A stretch of 64,000 nucleotides of DNA from Gemmatimonadota bacterium (lineage in GTDB: Bacteria; Gemmatimonadota; Gemmatimonadetes; Gemmatimonadales; GWC2-71-9), in assembly GCA_029863245.1 (NCBI GenBank), contig JAOTVV010000014.1:16781-80780 (forward strand), written 5' to 3'. The notes beneath the pieces are model-generated. The model did no database searches and was not told where the DNA came from. It saw nothing but the letters and a program-made list of their open reading frames with translations. Numbering within the stretch: the first letter of the stretch is position 1; each line of letters starts with the position of its first letter. Below, piece after piece: positions 8,386-16,044 of the stretch. The position numbers and the translations under genes were made by a program.

Positions 8386-9642
8386 CTAGCCGCGTGGTAC
8401 CAGCAGCTCCACCGCAGCGCGCACACCGTCTTCGGCCCGAATGCGCTCGCCCAACGATTCCGCTCGCGCCCTCATGGCGTCGTCGCCAGTGGCGGTTTGG
8501 ATCGCACGTGCCAGTCGCTCGGCGGTGATCCTCTTCTGCGGAACGGGCGGCGGGCCCACGCGCAGCGCTTCTATCCGGTGTGCCCAGAACGGTTGGTCCG
8601 CAAAGAACGGCGTGAGGATTGACGGCACGCCGGCCCGGAGTCCTGCCGCGGTGGTGCCGGCGCCGCCGTGATGCACGACCGCTGCCATCCGCGGAAACAG
8701 CCAGTCGTGGGGAATCGACTCGATCCCGAACACGTCGTCGGGGAGATCGGTGTGATCGGCCCCCATCCACCCAGTGGACAACACGCCCCGCTGCCCCGTT
8801 CGGTGGATCGCCTCGAGCGCCACGTCGAACAGCTCCGCCGGATCCTTGGCGATCATGCTGCCGAACCCGATGTACACTGGGGGTGGGCCGGCTCCCAGGA
8901 AATCCACGATGGCTGCCGGCGGTTGCCACTCGGCCGGACGATCCAGGAACCAGTACCCCGTGATGTGATGCCAGTCGGGCCAGTCACGCGGCTTGGGGAC
9001 GACCGCGGCACTGAAGCCGTAAAGCTGAGGCACGCGTCTCGCGCGGAATTCCCTGAACGGCCGCATCATGGGCGTGGCGGGGAGGCCCAGCGTTTCCGTC
9101 CGCCAGCGATTCACTACCGGTCTGAGCGCCTGCCAAGTGACCTGTTCGTACAGCGTGTAGGTCAACCGGTTGTACGTCCCGCCCCACCGGCGCTTTCCAG
9201 CCAGTGGAAAGATCGGAAACTCGCGCGTCGGGGTCGCGGGTTGGAGCGACGCCTGGTAGCTGGGAACACCGAGCGCCTCCGCGATGTGGTAGCCGGCAAA
9301 CGCCAACGGCGCGTAGACGATGGCCTCCGATCCGATGCAGGCCTGGGAGGTATCGGCCAGATTCTGTTCCAGGAGTGGCCGGAACAGCCGCAAGAAGCGG
9401 CTGATGAAGCGCACCAGGCTGTCACCGGACTCGAGCCACGCCTGACCCTGGCGGCCGGCGATCACCTGTTTCGGATCGGCACCGAGCGGGGCGAACTCGA
9501 GCCCATGGCTGGAGACGAACGACCGAAACGGCTCATGCGTTGCGAGCCGCACGTCGTGACCGGCGGCTCGGAGTCCGACACCGAGGGCGACGTACGGCTG
9601 CACGTCACCGTGAGACCCGACGGTTAGTATGGTAATGCGCAT
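8386..9642 (-). CDS. UGT-family (GT1) glycosyltransferase
   Basis: 418 residues beginning MRITILTVGSHGDVQPYVAL, the typical N terminus of GT-B glycosyltransferases of the UGT/macrolide and sterol glucosyltransferase type. The donor-binding signature HHGGAGTTAAGLRAGVPS followed by FFADQPFWAHR lies near residues 318-345. Such enzymes move a sugar from a nucleotide sugar onto a lipid, sterol, polyketide or peptide hydroxyl. No signal peptide, so cytoplasmic. It is divergent from the RiPP-like precursor and radical SAM genes and lies in the same repeat-bounded segment; a joint role is possible but not shown. Confidence 0.85.
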   Translation of the reverse strand: MRITILTVGSHGDVQPYVALGVGLRAAGHDVRLATHEPFRSFVSSHGLEFAPLGADPKQVIAGRQGQAWLESGDSLVRFISRFLRLFRPLLEQNLADTSQACIGSEAIVYAPLAFAGYHIAEALGVPSYQASLQPATPTREFPIFPLAGKRRWGGTYNRLTYTLYEQVTWQALRPVVNRWRTETLGLPATPMMRPFREFRARRVPQLYGFSAAVVPKPRDWPDWHHITGYWFLDRPAEWQPPAAIVDFLGAGPPPVYIGFGSMIAKDPAELFDVALEAIHRTGQRGVLSTGWMGADHTDLPDDVFGIESIPHDWLFPRMAAVVHHGGAGTTAAGLRAGVPSILTPFFADQPFWAHRIEALRVGPPPVPQKRITAERLARAIQTATGDDAMRARAESLGERIRAEDGVRAAVELLVPRG

Positions 9643-10020
9643 GCTGGATCGGTTCCTGTCGACCCAATTGACACGTTGGCAGAATATGTCGACATTCCGG
9701 CTGATTCTCTACAGATCACAAGGGGTCTAACCCGGCAGGTCTCAATTCAATGCCATAGAATGGGACAGTTCACCTGCAAGACCAACAAGGGAATATTCAC
9801 TGTCGAGCGGCTACCTAGACGCTGGTCCATTTGAGGACCGTTTCGTCTGCGGCCGAGGGAGTCACCCCGTCTGAGCTCCTTTGCAGAGAGCCACCGTTCA
9901 CGTCCGACCGGCCCTTCACCCCCTCAAGCCACGCTAGCGGCCCGAGCTATTGTCTCGTATTTTGAAACCCGCAGGCCGATGCCCCTGTGCACTCCTCCGA
10001 CTGCCAAAGGAGAAGACGCG
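9643..10020. other. Divergent spacer upstream of the RiPP-like genes
   Basis: About 378 bases between the glycosyltransferase start and the precursor peptide start, so it must hold promoters for both. A TTGACA at 9669-9674 has only GACATT at 17-base spacing, so I do not call it. It is somewhat AT-richer than its surroundings. Confidence 0.4.
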
Positions 10021-10185
10021 ATGGACTACCAGGAGCCCCATGCCCAGCACCCGGGTGACCCCACACCGTCGCGGCGCCCCTGGGCGACGCCCCAACTTAC
10101 CGAGCTCCCCCGTCTCACCGATCTCACGCTCCAGACGGGCTCCCCGATCGGCGGCGGCGGGGCGGGCGGCAGCACCGTCTTCTAA
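10021..10185 (+). CDS. Candidate RiPP precursor peptide
   Basis: 54 residues from the ATG preceded by AAAGGAG at 8-base spacing; an earlier in-frame ATG at 9979 has no such site. The leader contains WATPQLTELPRL, resembling the [Y/W]xxPxLxxL element that RRE (PqqD-like) domains bind in lasso and other peptide leaders. The C-terminal part reads LTLQTGSPIGGGGAGGSTVF, a Gly-rich segment ending in Phe. The gene lies 14 bases before a radical SAM gene, which is the usual layout of radical-SAM-modified peptides. The core lacks the residue pattern of a lasso peptide. Assignment as a precursor is inference from size, leader motif and neighbour. Confidence 0.65.
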   Translation: MDYQEPHAQHPGDPTPSRRPWATPQLTELPRLTDLTLQTGSPIGGGGAGGSTVF

Positions 10186-10199
10186 GCCAGGCCATCTCC

Positions 10200-11207
10200 A
10201 TGCTGCTTGGGTTCGCGCTGACGGAGCACTGCAATCTCCGCTGTCCGCATTGCATTCGGGACGACGTCACGACCGTGCGGTCGCTCGACTCCGCCCTCGT
10301 CGCGTCGGTCGTGGCCCAGGCGATCGCGCTGTACGGCTCGGTCACCGTGAGCCTCACGGGCGGCGAGCCGCTGCTGCATCCGGAGTTCGATCGCCTAGTC
10401 GAGTTGTTCGCTAACCGTAGTGTCCCGTATCGCTTCGTCAGCAATGGCTGGCACATGAGGCGTGTCATGCCGTTGTTCGACCGTTGCCCACCGCAGGCCG
10501 TGCGCCTGAGCCTCTCCGGCGCGTCCGAACAGATCCACGACGATGAACGCGGGCGCGGAAGCTTCCGCCGTGTGCTCCTCGCTGTAGCCCTGATGACCAG
10601 CCGGCGGATTCCTGCCGCGCTCTCGATTGTGATCGATCGTCGCGACCGGTATCAGCTGCGCGAGGCGGCGGACCTGGCCGAGGCGTTGGGGTGCGCTCGG
10701 CTGCACGTGATCCTGCCCCAGCCGGTGCCGGGGAGCGTGGCGCGCGACAGCGATCTGCCGCCCGAGGAATGGCTGCCGGTGCGCCACGAGGTCGAGGCGA
10801 TTGCAGCGGAACCCGGCCGCCGCACCGTCGTGGCGCTCGACTACGGCGCGCCGTTCGACGGGCCGGAGACGCCGTGCGAGACGTTCGGGCTCCAGCGCAT
10901 GTACATCGACACGCGTGGCCGCGTTTGTACTTGCTGCCAGCTGTCGCAGTACGGCGCGAACGACGCCGAGATCGTGGCCGACCTCAACGTGGAATCGCTG
11001 GGCGCTGCGCACCAGAAGTACGTCACCCGCCTCCGCGAGCTGCGCGCCGCGCAGGCACCGCGGGCGGGAATCGCTGACGTGTTCGATACGCTTCCCTGTA
11101 TCCGCTGCGCGCGGGCCTCGGGGAAGCTGCAATGGCTCACGGCACATTCGTCGAGCGCCTGGTCGGGGGCGGCAGCACCGCCCGCGCGGGCACTCGCCGT
11201 CATCTAA
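10200..11207 (+). CDS. Radical SAM peptide maturase-like enzyme
   Basis: 335 residues with the radical SAM cluster motif CNLRCPHC (Cys11, Cys15, Cys18) at the very N terminus and the GGEP motif (SLTGGEPLLHPEF). Further cysteines near the C terminus (PCETFG, VCTCC, LPCIRC) look like a SPASM or twitch domain that would bind auxiliary Fe-S clusters. No RRE domain precedes the SAM motif, so leader recognition would need another protein or a direct contact. It starts 14 bases after the candidate precursor and probably modifies it by carbon-centred radical chemistry. The exact modification cannot be told. The last 20 residues are low-complexity (Ala/Ser/Pro). Confidence 0.85.
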   Translation: MLLGFALTEHCNLRCPHCIRDDVTTVRSLDSALVASVVAQAIALYGSVTVSLTGGEPLLHPEFDRLVELFANRSVPYRFVSNGWHMRRVMPLFDRCPPQAVRLSLSGASEQIHDDERGRGSFRRVLLAVALMTSRRIPAALSIVIDRRDRYQLREAADLAEALGCARLHVILPQPVPGSVARDSDLPPEEWLPVRHEVEAIAAEPGRRTVVALDYGAPFDGPETPCETFGLQRMYIDTRGRVCTCCQLSQYGANDAEIVADLNVESLGAAHQKYVTRLRELRAAQAPRAGIADVFDTLPCIRCARASGKLQWLTAHSSSAWSGAAAPPARALAVI

Positions 11208-11239
11208 CGATGGCAACCAATCACCACCTGAGGTGGATA

Positions 11240-13300
11240 ATGCTTCGCACTTTCCGGCTGATCGACGCAGGGGCTTTGTCCGCCGTCGTGTTGTTGGTCG
11301 CGGCGTGCACCGAGTTCAGCGCTCCCACCGCTCCGACGGGCCAGTTCCGCACGGAGCTGATCACGTGCCAAGCCTCGGTGAGCGCGGGGACCCTTACCTG
11401 CGCCTCGTCGCAGCCGCAGGGCGCCCCGCACGTGCAGCCCGCCCGGGGGTTAAGCTTCGATCTGATCCTGGGCGGTCAGGGCGCGCTGGTGCGGCTGGCG
11501 TCGAGCGGGACCGCCTACAACGCCGGGACGTTCACGTCGGACGTCACCGTCGAGAATCTCATCGCGCAGCCGATGAACACAGCCGACGGGACCACGCCGG
11601 ACGCCGGCGGCATCAAGGTGTTCTTCCATTCCGGTCCCACGGCGACCGGGGGGACGGGGACGGTCAGCGTGGCGAACGCCGACGGCACGGGGACGTTCAC
11701 CGGGTCGAACCAGCCGTTTTTCCTGTACTCGAGCGGCGCGGTGCTGGCGTCGGGTGCCACAACCTCGACAAAGCCATGGGAGTTCACCGTGCCGACTACG
11801 GTGACGACGTTCATGTTCGAGGTTTTTGTGACGACGAGGCTCCCGGATGAAGCGTCCGCGATCGTCGCCCTGGGGCTGTCCCGCACGCCGTCGGCGCTCA
11901 CGATCGCCCCGGGAGGGAGCGGCACCACAACCGTCCTCCTCACCCGCACCAACTTCACCGGCGCGGTGACGTTGAGTCTCGCCAGCCCGCCCGTCGGAGT
12001 CACCGGCTCGTTCAATCCGTCGGCACCCACGGGCGCGAGCTCCACGCTGACGCTGGACGTGGGCAGTGGGGTGACCCCCGGCGTCTACCCGCTAACCGTG
12101 GAGGGCACCGGGAGCGCCGGCACCCGCACGACGCCGCTCACACTCACCGTGGGCACGGGGGGCACGGGCAACGTCACGGTGGACTTCTCGAGCTGTCCGG
12201 TAGCGGAGCGACCGGTCTGGCTCGCCGCTCAGAACGGCACGAATCCCTGGGCCCGCGTCACGGGCGCGGGCGACATCTACACCTTCACCATCGGGAGCGG
12301 TGGCGGTGGCCTGGCGTACGTGCTGCTGGGCGCGGGCGACGTTTCGACGGTGACAGTGCAGTACATGGCCCAGGCGGAGCTCACCGCGGGCACGCTGGTG
12401 TTCTGTCCCCCGACCGCCGGCAAGACCATCAACGGCACCGTGGCGGGTGCCGACCTGACCGACATCTCGACGGTCTCGCTCGGCGGGAGGTCGGCCACGG
12501 TTTTGACGTTCCTGTCATCCAGCTTCCAGCTCACCGAGGTTCCCGACGGCGCCCAGGACCTGGTGGCGTATCGGCACAGTTTGGCGGGCGGGGCGGAGAG
12601 CGCGATCATCCGCCGGAATCAGAACATCGCCGACAACGGCTCCGTGGGCGCCTTGGATTTTGGCGGCGTTGAGGCGTTCACGCCGGCCACGGCCACGATC
12701 ACGCTCAGCGGCCTGCTCGGGGGCGAGGAGGTCATTCAGGGGATGTTCTACCAGGTGGGCGCGAACTGCGCGACGGCCGCGCTCTACAGCCTCGGCCCGG
12801 GCGGGGCGACCTTCACGGCGTCGGGCATCCCGAGCGGCCAGCAGCTGGTGACCGACTTCCACGGCCTGAACGTGACCGCGTTAAGCAGTGATGAGACGGC
12901 GTTCCGGCTCATCACGCAGTACAACCACACCCTGGCCGCGCGCACCGTGACGCTGGGCGCGGCCATGCCGACGCCGACGGTCACCTCGCTCGGCGGGCTC
13001 TACAAGCGGTTGCAAGCGGAATACACGCTGCCGACGGACTACCAGGGCTCAACCGGGTTCGAGTACAACGACGCAGCCGGCAAGTCGGTCAGTATCTTCG
13101 CGACGTTCGGCTATCTCGGTGGGGCGACTACCACGCTCGCGCTCGCCGATTACTCCGGTCTGTCGGGATGGGACAACAACTGGGCGCCGGCCTCGTCGAG
13201 CACCGGTGACTGGACGGTGTTGGGTACGAGTCCCTTCCCCGGCTCGGCGTGCACGGAGGATGCCAGCTTCAAGACCGCGACGGTGAGCGGCACGTTCTAG
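11240..13300 (+). CDS. Surface lipoprotein with Ig-like repeats, unknown function
   Basis: 686 residues from the ATG at 11240, chosen because it begins a clear lipoprotein signal (MLRTFRLIDAGALSAVVLLV, then AAC). The mature part is rich in Thr, Gly, Ser and Val and consists of beta-sandwich-like segments. One of them, near residues 215-310, carries the LTIAPGGSGTTTVLLTRTNF type of sequence seen in bacterial Ig-like or YDG domains. I recognise no catalytic motif. It starts 32 bases after the radical SAM gene on the same strand, so it may belong to the same transcription unit. It may be a partner or target of the peptide system, or merely a neighbour. Confidence 0.7.
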   Translation: MLRTFRLIDAGALSAVVLLVAACTEFSAPTAPTGQFRTELITCQASVSAGTLTCASSQPQGAPHVQPARGLSFDLILGGQGALVRLASSGTAYNAGTFTSDVTVENLIAQPMNTADGTTPDAGGIKVFFHSGPTATGGTGTVSVANADGTGTFTGSNQPFFLYSSGAVLASGATTSTKPWEFTVPTTVTTFMFEVFVTTRLPDEASAIVALGLSRTPSALTIAPGGSGTTTVLLTRTNFTGAVTLSLASPPVGVTGSFNPSAPTGASSTLTLDVGSGVTPGVYPLTVEGTGSAGTRTTPLTLTVGTGGTGNVTVDFSSCPVAERPVWLAAQNGTNPWARVTGAGDIYTFTIGSGGGGLAYVLLGAGDVSTVTVQYMAQAELTAGTLVFCPPTAGKTINGTVAGADLTDISTVSLGGRSATVLTFLSSSFQLTEVPDGAQDLVAYRHSLAGGAESAIIRRNQNIADNGSVGALDFGGVEAFTPATATITLSGLLGGEEVIQGMFYQVGANCATAALYSLGPGGATFTASGIPSGQQLVTDFHGLNVTALSSDETAFRLITQYNHTLAARTVTLGAAMPTPTVTSLGGLYKRLQAEYTLPTDYQGSTGFEYNDAAGKSVSIFATFGYLGGATTTLALADYSGLSGWDNNWAPASSSTGDWTVLGTSPFPGSACTEDASFKTATVSGTF

Positions 13301-13613
13301 ATGAAGCGCAGGCTCACCCTGTCCGTGGTGGTGTTCCTGGGCTGCACGTCGGGCGAGGCGCCGCGGGTCGCCGCTGCGCCGGCCATCGTGTTCGACTGAT
13401 TGCGCAACGGTAACCGGGACATCTACCGCGCGGCGCTCGACGGGAAAGACACGGTGCGTCTGACGTCCGACCCCGGCGACGACCAGCATCCCACCGAGCG
13501 CGCCGGCACCGTCGTGTTCACGAGCTACCGGGACGGCAACGGCGAGCTGTATGCGGTCCCGTCGATCGGGGGCGGCGAGCAGCGCCTCACGACCACCGCT
13601 CGCGCGAAGAACC
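13301..13613 (+). pseudogene. Broken TolB/WD40-like lipoprotein gene
   Basis: Starts directly after the preceding stop with MKRRLTLSVVVFLGCTSG, a lipoprotein signal. After 32 codons an in-frame TGA (13397-13399) interrupts it exactly where TolB-like propellers have FD-S-x-R-x-GN. The frame then continues with NGNRDIYRAALDGKDTVRLT and VVFTSYRDGNGELYAV, two TolB/PD40 propeller repeats. The homology ends near 13600, where the copied 3' end of the XRE gene begins in another frame. So the gene has both a nonsense codon and a truncated 3' end. Readthrough or selenocysteine is unlikely because the rest of the propeller is missing. Confidence 0.8.
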
Positions 13614-13843
13614 GGGACGCGGAAATTCCTGCAAGACCCTTCCCTGAGCGGCTCCGCCACCACGGAAGAACTGGAGTTCTTGAAAAGGCTGAGATTCGAA
13701 AACAAGCGGCCCACAGAACTCTACTACTACCGCGAGCTGCAGAGTCTCCGGGATCCACTGCACTTCCGCGCCGGGTAGAACGTATCAACCCGCCTTCGCT
13801 CGCGAGCTCGATCCAAATGAGAGGACGACGACAGGCGCACGCG
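13601..13843 (+). repeat. Direct repeat, copy 2 (remnant of an XRE-family gene 3' end)
   Basis: Second copy of 7862-8104. It joins the TolB-like gene abruptly. The coding frame (KFLQDPSLSGSATTEELEFL onward, then the RPTELYYYRELQ tail) differs from copy 1 by a single Lys-to-Arg change and mostly synonymous bases, but has no helix-turn-helix part. It is probably a remnant of a second XRE-family gene. Confidence 0.85.
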
Positions 13844-13983
13844 GGCCCCGGCGGGGACGCCGGATCCATCATCGTCGTGGGTTCGAAGAATCCTCACGGC
13901 TGCTGAGGGTGGGGACAAAAGCCCCGAACGCCGCGTGACGCTCGGGACCGAAAGAGCAACCGTCCGGCAGGGCCGGAGCGGCG

Positions 13984-14238
13984 CTAGCGGGTGCGGCGCA
14001 CGAAGATCCGAGAGGCGCCAGGCTCCTCCACGGTACCCATGTACTCGTATCCCCGGCGGACAGCCCAGCTGCAGATGTCTATGCTCATGCTGGGATCATC
14101 CGACACCACTTCCATCACTTCGCCGAGGCCGACGGTGCAGGCGCATTGCTCGAGTTCTGCGAGCGCCCGTGCGTGGGCTTCACTTCTCAAGTCTACGACC
14201 ACGTCCGAATACAGCGTCTCCAGTGTCCGCGGCGACAT
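13984..14238 (-). CDS. TusA-like protein lacking the CPxP motif
   Basis: 84 residues from the ATG at 14238, which has an excellent ribosome binding site (AAAAGGAGGTG) just upstream. The C-terminal two thirds match TusA/SirA sulfur carriers (GEVMEVVSDDPSMSIDICSW, then RRGYEYMG), including the DDP and DI elements. TusA carries sulfur on a Cys in a CPxP motif near the N terminus; here that position reads LRSEAHARAL with no Cys, and the only nearby cysteines are in a CAC a little later. So either the protein uses a different Cys or it is a non-catalytic relative. It is alone between the TolB remnant and the DUF362 gene. Confidence 0.75.
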   Translation of the reverse strand: MSPRTLETLYSDVVVDLRSEAHARALAELEQCACTVGLGEVMEVVSDDPSMSIDICSWAVRRGYEYMGTVEEPGASRIFVRRTR

Positions 14239-14452
14239 GACCCACCTCCTTTTGGGGTCGAGTTGCTGCACATGAAAGTTAATGCGCGTGGTGAAGAGGG
14301 TTCCAGTCGGGAATCGACCCTGGGGCGTGGTGAAAGCCCGGTCAAAAGGTGGCTACGAGTGAACTGACGACGAAGGGACAGGGGAACGTTCGAAGAGGAC
14401 AAATCCGCCGAGCCGGTCACTTGTCCGTGATCGGCGCAAGGAAGCGTGATGG

Positions 14453-15613
14453 CTACACGTTGCGCCCGCAGCCCATCGGGCCAAACACCGGACACCCACC
14501 CGGGCTCGACGCCAACCGGTTCCTGAGCTGCGCCGGAGTCCACGCGACGCGCAAGTCCTCGAGCCGCTCGCCCACCAGCTCGATGCGCTCGCCGCGGATT
14601 TCGCCGAGTCCCATCTCGTAGCCCATCCGGAGCTGCGTCATCCGCGCCGGGTCATGGCTCATGATCCGGGCTGCCGTCGCATCGGCGGCGACGAGATCGG
14701 TGCTGGCAATCAGCAGCCAGGATCCCAAGCGCTCCTTCATGTCGACGCGGTGGCCCCCGTGCCCCAGGGTCGGGCCGTCGCCCTCGACGCCGATCGAGAA
14801 ATCGACGATCGCGAGATCCGGCCGGATCCCTTTCACGATGTCGAGGTAGATGGCGGCGATCGCGGCGGTGCTGCTGTGGTCGAACTCTTTCCCCCGATCC
14901 CAGTAGCCGTTCACGAACTCGCCGTAGCGGGTGAACGGCGTGACACCGATGAAGTTCTTGAGCGCCAGCGTGAGCTGCGCCCACGAATGGGTCTTGGCCA
15001 CAGGAATGGAGATCACGCGGTCGGCGTTGGCGACGAGACTCGAGACGGCGATCGTGCCGAGGTAGGTGCCGGAAGGCACCTCCACCCACGCGGGGGAGTC
15101 GACTTCGAGCGAGGCCACGCGCACCGGCCGGCCGTAGGCCGCCGTGAGGCGCACCGCTTCCTGGGCAAGGTTCGTGGAGCCATCCAGCGTAGTGGCAAGA
15201 TCCCAGCGGAGCACCGGCTGGTGCGAGCCGTCGCCGATCACCACCTCGGCCGCGCCCGCCTTGAGGCATTCTTCCGCGACCGCGACCACGATCTCGGGCT
15301 TGGTGCACTCGCCGCTTGCGAACGGATTGCTCTGCACCGCCCCGGGAAGCGTCACCATGTTCGGCTTGATGAAGACCGTCTCGCCCTCACCCACGACGGT
15401 CCCGATGCCGCCCAGGCCGTCAAGCACATCCCGCGTCATCGTGGCGAGGTTGGCGCCGCGCACCGCCGCGACCCGAGCGGTCGGCTCACCCGGGGCCGTG
15501 GTGCCCAGACACGCTCCAGCCGCCAGGCTCCCGACCGCGCACGCCGATCCGACCGCAAACTCTCGGCGGGTGATGTTTCCCGTGACGTTCAGGCGCTCAG
15601 TTGGTCCACGCAT
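14453..15613 (-). CDS. Tat-exported DUF362 protein
   Basis: 386 residues from the ATG at 15613, with GGAGGGGG at 5-base spacing. The N terminus contains a Tat signal (TRREFAVGSACAVGS) and an Ala-Gly-rich hydrophobic stretch ending with a Cys. The rest is a DUF362 domain: FIKPNMVTLPG, KPEIVVAVAEECLKAGAAEV, IPVAKTHSWAQLTLALKNF, then DFSIGVEGDGPTLGHG and DLVAADATAARIM. DUF362 proteins resemble Fe-S flavoproteins and are of unknown activity; no ferredoxin-type Cys cluster is present here. The open frame extends upstream, but that part lacks a start site and resembles no signal peptide. Confidence 0.85.
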   Translation of the reverse strand: MRGPTERLNVTGNITRREFAVGSACAVGSLAAGACLGTTAPGEPTARVAAVRGANLATMTRDVLDGLGGIGTVVGEGETVFIKPNMVTLPGAVQSNPFASGECTKPEIVVAVAEECLKAGAAEVVIGDGSHQPVLRWDLATTLDGSTNLAQEAVRLTAAYGRPVRVASLEVDSPAWVEVPSGTYLGTIAVSSLVANADRVISIPVAKTHSWAQLTLALKNFIGVTPFTRYGEFVNGYWDRGKEFDHSSTAAIAAIYLDIVKGIRPDLAIVDFSIGVEGDGPTLGHGGHRVDMKERLGSWLLIASTDLVAADATAARIMSHDPARMTQLRMGYEMGLGEIRGERIELVGERLEDLRVAWTPAQLRNRLASSPGGCPVFGPMGCGRNV

Positions 15614-16044
15614 CGTCGCCCCCTCCGTATCGACCACCTGCTCCATATGCTGCGGCTTTCGGGAGGATCGCCTGTGCTGTGCTACACACACGGCGGTGCG
15701 AACGGTCCGGGACTCTCTACGAACGGGTGGTGCCGAAGGTGCCAGCAGGGAACAGCATATCCTTCGAACCGCGAGGCGCATACTCGATAATGTCGCTGCC
15801 CATTGATCGACGGGCCTGGACGGCTTCCGGGACAGCGTCCTTGGGGGCCGGGTCTGCCACTGGCGATCGCAGGCTTCCATCTCACGAATGCGAGCCTGCC
15901 GACTGCAACTGCACGTCGATCTGATGAGCCTCTAAGCTGTTATTTTACAATGAGATATACCGACGCCCTCAAGCACATTCACAAGCCGTCGTCTGTAGTG
16001 GCGCTCCGTCGGTCCATCGGACCAGCGATCTTGCCACGCGCCCG
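15614..16044. other. Spacer upstream of the DUF362 gene
   Basis: About 430 bases without a supported gene. An AT-rich patch near 15938-15965 could be a promoter on the minus strand, but I find no pair of boxes at proper spacing. Confidence 0.4.

Noticed and set aside
9669..9697. Promoter TTGACA upstream of the RiPP-like genes
   Set aside because: The matching -10 would be GACATT, too far from consensus, and it is over 300 bases from the start codon.
10021..10185. Lasso peptide precursor
   Set aside because: The leader motif fits, but the core has no acidic residue at ring positions 7-9 and no lasso cyclase or leader peptidase is encoded nearby.
13301..13613. Selenoprotein or readthrough at the TGA in the TolB-like gene
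   Set aside because: The gene is also cut off at its 3' side, there is no hairpin after the TGA, and the family has Ser there.
14300..14340. A T-arm-like sequence (GTCGATTC context) suggesting a tRNA
   Set aside because: The stem is too short and no anticodon or acceptor arms can be drawn around it.
15614..15880. Upstream extension of the DUF362 protein
   Set aside because: The Tat signal and ribosome binding site both fix the start at 15613; the extension is Arg/Ser-rich and unlike a protein domain.
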